Assembly: GCA_031282905.1 (NCBI GenBank)
Contig: JAITCV010000176.1
Span: forward strand, 1-11,096
Reading direction: 5' to 3'
DNA: 11,096 nucleotides
Origin: Azoarcus sp.
GTDB taxonomy: Bacteria > Pseudomonadota > Gammaproteobacteria > Burkholderiales > Rhodocyclaceae
Position numbers and translations under genes: made by a program. Each line of letters starts with the position of its first letter. Within the stretch, counting starts at the first letter, position 1. Shown piece by piece: positions 1 to 5,404 of the stretch. Below the pieces are notes generated by a model that was given only the letters and a program-made list of their open reading frames with translations, did not search any database and was not told the DNA's origin.

Positions 1-155
1 AGGTTGCCGTAGTTGAAGGTGGCCGGTTGATGGCTTTCGCGCTGGCTGTAGGTCAGGGTCAGGGGGACGTCCGGCCCCAGGGTCGGACGGTAGGACAGCG
101 GGGTGTCGGTGAGCGCGAGGCTGGCGATGCGCGATTGCACCGCTACGCGCATCAT
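1..155 (-). other. RHS N-terminal homology region within the fusion
   Basis: Residues about 394-444 of the fusion carry a pattern I recognise from the start of many proteobacterial RHS-repeat proteins: a short beta-rich opening (VAVQSRIASLALTDTPLSY), a GP motif, then TYSQRE and QPATFNYGN. In those proteins this segment precedes the YD-repeat shell. The repeats themselves and any C-terminal toxin lie beyond the left edge. The assignment rests on remembered family motifs, not a search. Confidence 0.8.
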
Positions 156-1334
156 GCCGCTGGTGCTCGTGCCTTGGCCGCCCGCGCTCGCGTCGCCGCC
201 GTCGCAGCCGCAGCCGGGTTCTTCGCCCGGCAGGTTGCAGGCGACGGCGTTGCCGTCCGCTTCGCCCGCGCCGTTGCCTTCGCCTTGCGTACCGCCGCTG
301 CCGCCTTGGGCCAGAGAATTTCCGCCGTTGCCGCCCGTGCCGATGCCGCCGCCACCCGCGCCGCTGCCGCCTGTGCCAATGCCGCCCGTCCCGCCCGCGC
401 CGCTGCTCCCCGCGCCGCTGCCCACGCTCCCCGTGGCCTTGCCGCCGCCCCCACCGCTACCCATGCCGTCGCCATCGAGCGAGGCGGCCTTGAAGTCGCT
501 TTGCATGCGCACCGTGGCATGGGCCACCAGCGGCACTCGCCAGCCCAGATCCGCCGTGTTGCCCGCCGGCCCGCCTTCGAAGAGCACGTTGGTCAGGTTG
601 GCGTTCATCAGCGGCGTGAAGAAGTAGCGCGTCAGCGGCATCTTCAGTTCATATAGATACGTTACCTTGATCTTCAGCAGGTTGGCGTCTTGCACGTTGA
701 CGTCATCGAGGAGCCGCGTGTCCCGGTAGCTCAGGTTGTCATTGGGGATGACCTGTTCCTTCGTCGAGGAATCCGATCCGCCAACGTAGCTGCGCATCAC
801 CCCGAAGTTCTCGACCATCTGACGCGTCGGCGACAGAATGTCGATCTTCAGGCCCGCATGCGGCATCAGCGTGGCGGGCAGGCCGTTGAGCGTGGGGCCG
901 CCGGGGAGTTTGAGCGTGCTTGTCGTGCCTTCCGGGTGGGGCAGCCCGGTGTCGAGCCGCGATTGAACCGCGCCCGCGGCCACCCCCGACGGGCTGGCTT
1001 CTTTCGCGTAGAGCGGCGTCAACGCGAGCGAGGCGGCTTGCTTCATCTCGCCCAGGTCCCCGTGGTGGATCGCCCCGCTTCGCGCCGCCGCCAGCGCCGC
1101 CATGTCCAGCACCGATTTGGCTTGGTACATCAGCGCCAGTTCGGCCATGATGAAGATCAGCAGCACGAACATCGGCAAGGCTATCAGCAGCTCCACCATC
1201 GAGGCCCCGCGCGCGAACAGGGAGGTTTCGAGGGCGAGACGCCCTCGCTCCCTGCCCATCGAGGCGCCGTGCGCGCGCGGAAAACCGGGTTTCATGCCTG
1301 TGCCTGAATGGGGACGAGGAGGAAAAAAATCCAT
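1..1334 (-). CDS. TadE-type pseudopilin fused to RHS-repeat protein (partial, C-terminus beyond left edge)
   Basis: The frame is open from ATG at 1334 to the window edge (444 codons, no stop). Residues 1-43 are a basic leader ending in Gly43, then ASMVE with Glu48 (prepilin-type G/xxxxE site), then one hydrophobic segment (about 49-65), as in TadE/TadG pseudopilins. Residues about 70-285 look like a TadE-family extracytoplasmic domain. Residues about 288-365 are almost pure Gly/Ala/Ser, followed by a Cys cluster (C366, C375, C377). From about 394 the sequence changes character: SLALTDTPLSYRP, then LTYSQRESHQPATFNY. These match my knowledge of the N-terminal region of large RHS/YD-repeat proteins (DTPxxYxPPxGPxVxFxxTYNQREaxQPxxFxYsN). 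I infer a membrane-tethered or Tad-exported RHS protein, possibly toxin-bearing, but the toxin end is not visible. The start at 1334 has GAGGA 7 nt upstream; an in-frame ATG at 1295 is less well supported. It is the last visible gene of the tad operon, 10 nt after tadC. Confidence 0.85.
   Translation of the reverse strand, partial: MDFFPPRPHSGTGMKPGFPRAHGASMGRERGRLALETSLFARGASMVELLIALPMFVLLIFIMAELALMYQAKSVLDMAALAAARSGAIHHGDLGEMKQAASLALTPLYAKEASPSGVAAGAVQSRLDTGLPHPEGTTSTLKLPGGPTLNGLPATLMPHAGLKIDILSPTRQMVENFGVMRSYVGGSDSSTKEQVIPNDNLSYRDTRLLDDVNVQDANLLKIKVTYLYELKMPLTRYFFTPLMNANLTNVLFEGGPAGNTADLGWRVPLVAHATVRMQSDFKAASLDGDGMGSGGGGGKATGSVGSGAGSSGAGGTGGIGTGGSGAGGGGIGTGGNGGNSLAQGGSGGTQGEGNGAGEADGNAVACNLPGEEPGCGCDGGDASAGGQGTSTSGMMRVAVQSRIASLALTDTPLSYRPTLGPDVPLTLTYSQRESHQPATFNYGN
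197..474 (-). other. Gly/Ala/Ser-rich linker with Cys cluster
   Basis: Residues about 288-379 of the TadE-RHS protein are dominated by GG, GSG, GTGG and GAG runs and end in CNLPGEEPGCGC. The tract separates the pseudopilin-like domain from the RHS region. It is probably a flexible tether; the three closely spaced Cys could form a disulfide or bind metal. The plus-strand complement is rich in gcc and ccg, which creates spurious Ala- and Pro-rich open frames in other frames. Confidence 0.8.
1196..1275. repeat. Palindrome flanked by 20-bp imperfect direct repeats inside the pseudopilin leader
   Basis: Positions 1196-1215 and 1256-1275 match at 18 of 20 bases, offset by exactly 60 bp. Between them lies a near-perfect hairpin: outer arms 1218-1224 (CAGGGAG) and 1248-1254, inner arms 1229-1236 (CGAGGGCG) and 1240-1247, a 3-base loop, and a 4-base bulge at 1225-1228. 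In frame, the two direct repeats both encode GASM, giving HGASMG and RGASMVE. Removing 60 bp would leave a short conventional leader ending AHG/ASMVE. This looks like an in-frame insertion of a small palindromic element with target duplication, or a local duplication. The element family is not identified. Confidence 0.6.
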
Positions 1335-1341
1335 GACCGTT

Positions 1342-1346
1342 TCCTC
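1342..1346 (-). promoter_or_regulatory. Ribosome binding site deciding the TadE-RHS start
   Basis: GAGGA on the minus strand lies 7 nt before the ATG at 1334 and overlaps the tadC stop codon (1345-1347). This supports the 1334 start over the in-frame ATG at 1295 and suggests coupling to tadC translation. Confidence 0.7.
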
Positions 1347-2214
1347 AGAACGCGCCGGAACCGGCTACTTTTTGCCACAGGAAGTAGCCCAGGAAGGCGA
1401 AGGTGCAGGGAAAAATGAACACCACCAGCGGCGCGAGCATCTTCACCGGCGCTTCGAACGCCTTTTTTTCCGCTGCCAGGAAGCGTTCCGTGCGCCGTTG
1501 CGCGGCTTGTTCGCGCAAGACCGGGCCGAGCGAGGCGCCGACTTTTTCCGCCTGGATCATGGCCGCGACCATCACGGTGACTTCCTTGATGTCGACGCGC
1601 GCCTGCATGCGCGTCAGCGCCTCCGCGCGCGGCACCCCCGCCGAGATGTCGCGCATCACCCGTGCAAATTCCATGTGCAAGGCTCCGCGCGGCGTCTTGG
1701 CCAGCGTCAGGCGGATCGAGCCGCCCAGGTTCTGCCCGGATTCCAGCCCCAGGGTCAGAAAGTCCAGCATGGTGGGGAGCTCCTTGCACACCGAGCGCAC
1801 GTAGGTCTTGCGGATGTCCCCCAGCCACATGTCCGGCATGAAAAAACCCAGAGTCGTCGCCGCCAGCAGCCAGATGAGGTCGAGCCGCTTGAGCATCCAG
1901 GCGACCAGGAGATAGGCCAGCATCGCCAGCATCGCGGTCACGATCTTGAGCGCCACGAACTGGCCGGTTTCGAGGAGATGGATGACGCCGCCGGCGAGCA
2001 GGCGCTTCTCCACCCCTTCGCGCAGTGTATACGGAACAAATATCGCGATGCGTTTGTCCGCCCAGCGCACCACCGGCCAGATCACCCGCATGAAGGGCGG
2101 CAGCGGGTCCTTGTATTCCCGGTCTTCTTCGCTGAGTTCGTCGAGTTCTTCCCCGGTCAGCCAGAAAACGAGCAGGATGGCCCCGCCCAGAAGGCCGCAA
2201 ATGAGCCAGATCAT
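1345..2214 (-). CDS. tadC: TadC inner-membrane platform protein of Tad secretion system
   Basis: 289 residues, GspF/T2SSF family, the second platform protein that with TadB anchors the TadA ATPase at the inner membrane. One N-terminal membrane segment (about 2-20), an acidic loop (EELDELSEEDREY), two hydrophobic segments (about 86-127), then the cytoplasmic T2SSF helical domain (about 140-250) with ELPTMLDFLTLGLESGQNL, a TadC-like motif, and a C-terminal membrane segment (about 260-280). The ATG at 2214 overlaps the tadB stop as ATGA, so translation is probably coupled. The frame stays open further upstream, but there it only overlays tadB. Length is normal for TadC. Confidence 0.95.
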   Translation of the reverse strand: MIWLICGLLGGAILLVFWLTGEELDELSEEDREYKDPLPPFMRVIWPVVRWADKRIAIFVPYTLREGVEKRLLAGGVIHLLETGQFVALKIVTAMLAMLAYLLVAWMLKRLDLIWLLAATTLGFFMPDMWLGDIRKTYVRSVCKELPTMLDFLTLGLESGQNLGGSIRLTLAKTPRGALHMEFARVMRDISAGVPRAEALTRMQARVDIKEVTVMVAAMIQAEKVGASLGPVLREQAAQRRTERFLAAEKKAFEAPVKMLAPLVVFIFPCTFAFLGYFLWQKVAGSGAF

Positions 2215-3035
2215 ATGTCGATGTCCATGATTTTCTTGATGATCCTGTATCCCACGGCAATCCAGAAGCAGACCCCGAGAAACACCGCCCAACCCGCCAC
2301 CGAATGGAACATCGGCGCCATCGCCACCGGGTCGAGCTGGAACAGCGCGTAGAGCAGGAAAAACGGCAGCGCCGCCATGGCCATGGCCTGCATCCGGCCC
2401 TGCGCGGTGAGCGCGAGAATCTTCTTTTCCATGTTCTGGCGGTCGCGCACCGCGCGCGAGAGCTTTTCCATCGATTCCGAGAGGTTGCCCCCGCTCTCGC
2501 GGGCAATCTTGATCGCCGCCGCCACCATGATCATTTCTTCCGATTTCACCCGCGCGGCGAGGTGATCGAGCGCCAGATCCAGGTCGATTCCCAGGCGCAC
2601 TTCGCGCAGCATCATGTCCAGTTCCAGCTTGATCGGCGCCGGACCGTCGCGGGCGACCGATTCCAGCGCCGTCATCAGCGCCGCGCCCGCGCTCATCGCG
2701 CCGGCGGCCATCACCAGCATGTCCGGCACCTGGCTGTCGATCAGGGCGATGCGCTTGTTGTAGAGATACGTGTAGATCTTGTTGGGGATGATGATCAGCC
2801 CCGCCAGGGTCAGGAAACACATCAGCGGGTGCGCGGTGACGATCCAGACGATCAGGGCGGCCGTCACCGCCCCGATGACGGTGAGCACCTTGCGGCCGGG
2901 GAGCATCTGCACCAGCGCAAGCTTCGGCCCCGTTTGCGGCGTGTCCGCGGCGGGCGAGCCGATGCCCGCAAGAACGACATAGGCCGCGCACCCGAAAATC
3001 AGCGCCACAACGGCAATGATGAGGTAGTCAGACAT
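2211..3035 (-). CDS. tadB: TadB inner-membrane platform protein of Tad secretion system
   Basis: 274 residues, GspF/T2SSF family. Membrane segments are visible at about 4-24, 50-68 and 71-85, followed by a cytoplasmic helical T2SSF domain (about 95-215) containing QVPDMLVMAAGAMSAG and ARESGGNLSESMEKLS, both characteristic of TadB/GspF helices. Two C-terminal hydrophobic segments occur at about 217-235 and 245-265. It works with TadC as the platform that transfers ATPase motion to the pseudopilus. The ATG at 3035 overlaps the tadA end by 8 nt; an earlier in-frame ATG lies deep inside tadA and is not credible. Confidence 0.95.
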   Translation of the reverse strand: MSDYLIIAVVALIFGCAAYVVLAGIGSPAADTPQTGPKLALVQMLPGRKVLTVIGAVTAALIVWIVTAHPLMCFLTLAGLIIIPNKIYTYLYNKRIALIDSQVPDMLVMAAGAMSAGAALMTALESVARDGPAPIKLELDMMLREVRLGIDLDLALDHLAARVKSEEMIMVAAAIKIARESGGNLSESMEKLSRAVRDRQNMEKKILALTAQGRMQAMAMAALPFFLLYALFQLDPVAMAPMFHSVAGWAVFLGVCFWIAVGYRIIKKIMDIDI

Positions 3036-4839
3036 GGGCGGGCGTCCCGAAGATTTCCAGCGATGGCGTCTGGACGCCCGCTTCGCGCAGTTCTTCCAGA
3101 AATTCCGGCACCGCGCCGGTGGCAACGTAGCGGCCTTTTACCTTGCCTTCGGCGGTGTAGCCCTCGCGCTCGAAAACGAAGATGTCCTGCAATTGGATCT
3201 TGCCGCTTTCCACGCCGCTGACTTCGGTGATCGCGGTGATCTTGCGGCTGCCGCATTTGAAGCGCGTTTGTTGCACGATGAGGTCGATGGCCGAGGCGAT
3301 CTGTTCGCGGATCGCCATTACCGGCAAGTCCATGCCCGCCATCAGCACCATGACTTCCAGGCGGCTCAACATGTCGCGCGGCGAGTTGGCGTGCGCCGTG
3401 GTGAGCGAGCCGTCGTGCCCGGTGTTCATCGCTTGCAGCATGTCCAGGGCTTCGCCGCCCCGGCATTCACCCACGACGATGCGGTCGGGCCGCATGCGCA
3501 GGCAGTTCTTGACCAGATCGCGGATAGGGATCGCGCCCTTGCCTTCGCTGTTGGGCGGACGCGCTTCGAGCGAGACGAGGTTGGGCTGGTGCAGACGCAG
3601 TTCCGCCGCGTCTTCCACGGTGACGATGCGGTCTTCTTCCGGGATGAAGTTCGACAGGATGTTCAAGAGCGTCGTCTTGCCCGAACCCGTGCCGCCCGAG
3701 ATGATGATGTTCTTGGCCTGGCGCACGCAGAAGGAAAGAAACTCCAGCATACGTTCATTGAGCGTGCCGAATTTGAGCAAATCCTCGCCATACAAACGGT
3801 ATTTTGGAAATTTGCGGATCGTGATGCACGGCCCTTTCAGGGCCAGCGGCGGAATGACCGCGTTGACCCGCGAGCCGTCCTTCAGGCGGGCGTCGACGAG
3901 CGGCGAGCTTTCGTCGATCTTGCGCCCGATCGGCGCCACGATGCGCTCAATGGCCGAGATCACCGAACGATCGTTGGTGAAATGCACCGGGCTTTTCGTG
4001 AGCCGACCGGCGCGTTCGACGAAAATCTGGTCATGTGAATTCACCATGATTTCGGTCACGGACTCGTCCGCCAGCAAAGGTTCCAGCGGCCCCAGGCCGA
4101 TCGCTTCGTGCAGCACCTGCTCGGCGAGCAGGTTCCGCTGGATCGTCTCCGGCAGGCCGGTGAGACTTTCCAGCACGATGTCGATCATCATGCGCACGGT
4201 CGCTTCGAGTTCCACTTCCGTCATGGTGGTGATGTCGGTGCGGCGAACGTCCATCAACCGGATGAGTTCCGTGTGCGCCCGCACGCGCCATTCGAGATAA
4301 ACGTCGGCGATTTCGTCCTGTTCCCGGGGGGACAGCGGCTGTTCCTGCGCAACAGCGCGGTGCTCGGGCGCGGGCGCGGGACGCGGGGTTCCTGGATCTG
4401 TTTGCTTCGTTGCCGTGCGCACGAGCGGCGCGGGGGACGCGACGCGGGGAGGCGGCGCAACGGCAGGTGTCGCGACGGCGCGGGGATGGCCGCCTTGTTC
4501 GTCGTTCAGCGGTCGCGCGGTCTGCGCGCCATTCGCGCCGTCCGCGCCGGGAAGCACATACAGCAAATAGCCACCCAGTTGTATTTCGTCTTTCGGCAGC
4601 AGCGGGCCGTATTGCTTGATGCGCACGCCGTTGATGCCCACGCCCAGCAACGCATTCTGGCTGGTGATGCGCGCGCCCTCGGGGGTGAAACGGATTTCGG
4701 CATGTTGCCTGCCGATGCCCCAACCCTTGATGACGATGCCGCAGTTCTCGTCCTTGCCGATCGTTACGACATCGTGCTCGAACACCCGTTCGTCCAAACC
4801 GCCATCCGGTCTCTTGAGAATGATGCGATGTATGGCCAT
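3028..4839 (-). CDS. tadA: TadA/CpaF secretion ATPase with N-terminal FHA-like domain
   Basis: 603 residues; cytoplasmic hexameric ATPase powering Tad pilus or pseudopilus assembly. Residues about 3-95 resemble a forkhead-associated (FHA) domain (VTIGKDENC, IGRQHAEIRF, GVGINGV), followed by a Pro/Ala-rich linker to about 160. The ATPase part has the N2-type segment (LGPLEPLLADESVTEIMVN), Walker A GGTGSGKTT with Lys388, an Asp-box region (RIVTVEDAAELRL), Walker B-type RIVVGECRGGEA with Glu458, and a His box (GSLTTAHANSP, His483). CpaF proteins without FHA are about 430-480 residues, so the extra length is the N-terminal domain and linker. The FHA core looks degenerate: Lys for the usual Arg after Gly28 and Gly43 for the usual Ser, while Asn70 is kept. 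The ATG at 4839 lies 4 nt after the lipoprotein stop; an in-frame GTG at 4854 has a better-spaced GGAG and could be the true start. Confidence 0.95.
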   Translation of the reverse strand: MAIHRIILKRPDGGLDERVFEHDVVTIGKDENCGIVIKGWGIGRQHAEIRFTPEGARITSQNALLGVGINGVRIKQYGPLLPKDEIQLGGYLLYVLPGADGANGAQTARPLNDEQGGHPRAVATPAVAPPPRVASPAPLVRTATKQTDPGTPRPAPAPEHRAVAQEQPLSPREQDEIADVYLEWRVRAHTELIRLMDVRRTDITTMTEVELEATVRMMIDIVLESLTGLPETIQRNLLAEQVLHEAIGLGPLEPLLADESVTEIMVNSHDQIFVERAGRLTKSPVHFTNDRSVISAIERIVAPIGRKIDESSPLVDARLKDGSRVNAVIPPLALKGPCITIRKFPKYRLYGEDLLKFGTLNERMLEFLSFCVRQAKNIIISGGTGSGKTTLLNILSNFIPEEDRIVTVEDAAELRLHQPNLVSLEARPPNSEGKGAIPIRDLVKNCLRMRPDRIVVGECRGGEALDMLQAMNTGHDGSLTTAHANSPRDMLSRLEVMVLMAGMDLPVMAIREQIASAIDLIVQQTRFKCGSRKITAITEVSGVESGKIQLQDIFVFEREGYTAEGKVKGRYVATGAVPEFLEELREAGVQTPSLEIFGTPAHV

Positions 4840-4843
4840 GGTC

Positions 4844-5404
4844 TTATCTGTCACTCCCGCTCCAATACGTCCAGGCGCCCGCCGGGCGCAATCCATCCTC
4901 ATCCTGGGCGAACAGCCGACTCCAGATATCCCCCGCCACGTAAAGCGTCAGCCGCAGAAAATCTTCCACGCCGTCGATGATATAGCATACTTGAATGGCA
5001 TTGAGCGCGCCGTCGCGGTTGGCGGATTTGCCATCGCATCGAGGCGTCGTGCCTGGCTCATGGCTCCGACGGATGGAATAGCCATTGGCTTGCACGGTAT
5101 GCAGCAACTTCTGTCCAAAACTGTCGCCGACGATGATCTTCTGCTGGAAGTCCAACAGGTTGTCGGCGGGCGGGTAGGTGTTTACCAATTGCTGGACAGC
5201 TTCATCGACCAATTGGCTTTCGAGCTCCGCCCCCAGGCCGACGAAAGCACCGTAAATGTTTTGGGGCATATTGATGAGCTCGACCGCAGGCTCGACTGAT
5301 TCGACCGGCTCGGAAGATTCGACCACGGATTCAGGGGATTCGGACGTGCTTACGCAGGCCGTGAGGCCCATGCACGCAAGAAGGCAAGCAAGATGACGCT
5401 TCAT
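4844..5404 (-). CDS. TrbH-like outer-membrane lipoprotein
   Basis: 186 residues. A signal peptide ends in the lipobox LTAC (Cys17), predicting a lipoprotein, followed by a short acidic Ser/Glu/Pro tract (20-42). The mature part contains YGAFVG, then DEAVQQLVNTYPPAD, DSFGQKLLHTVQANGYS, and a C-terminal segment RLTLYVAGDIWSRLF...LRPAGAWTYW. This order (YGxF, LYPPA, DxFGxxL, GYxxxE, YRLTLxVGxxxxSRxY, PAGxW) is what I recall from TrbH lipoproteins of P-type and Tn4371-like conjugation operons. C123 and C140 could pair. The start overlaps the secretin stop (ATGA), so the two are coupled. It sits where Tad loci often carry a pilotin or RcpB-type protein. Inference: it binds the TrbG-like tail of the secretin, as VirB7 binds VirB9. 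Family assignment is moderate. Confidence 0.75.
   Translation of the reverse strand: MKRHLACLLACMGLTACVSTSESPESVVESSEPVESVEPAVELINMPQNIYGAFVGLGAELESQLVDEAVQQLVNTYPPADNLLDFQQKIIVGDSFGQKLLHTVQANGYSIRRSHEPGTTPRCDGKSANRDGALNAIQVCYIIDGVEDFLRLTLYVAGDIWSRLFAQDEDGLRPAGAWTYWSGSDR

Noticed and set aside
27..656. Ala-rich and Pro-rich open frames on both strands near the left end
   Set aside because: They are out-of-frame readings of the Gly-rich linker of the TadE-RHS gene and have no ribosome site or family motif.
2376..2391. Palindromic GCCATGGCCATGGC stretch as an operator
   Set aside because: It lies inside tadB and is explained by the codons for a repeated Met-Ala motif.
1292..2506. A 404-codon minus-strand frame across tadC and tadB
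   Set aside because: Arg/Ala-rich and without membrane segments; the frames of tadB and tadC fit well-known families and have coupled starts.
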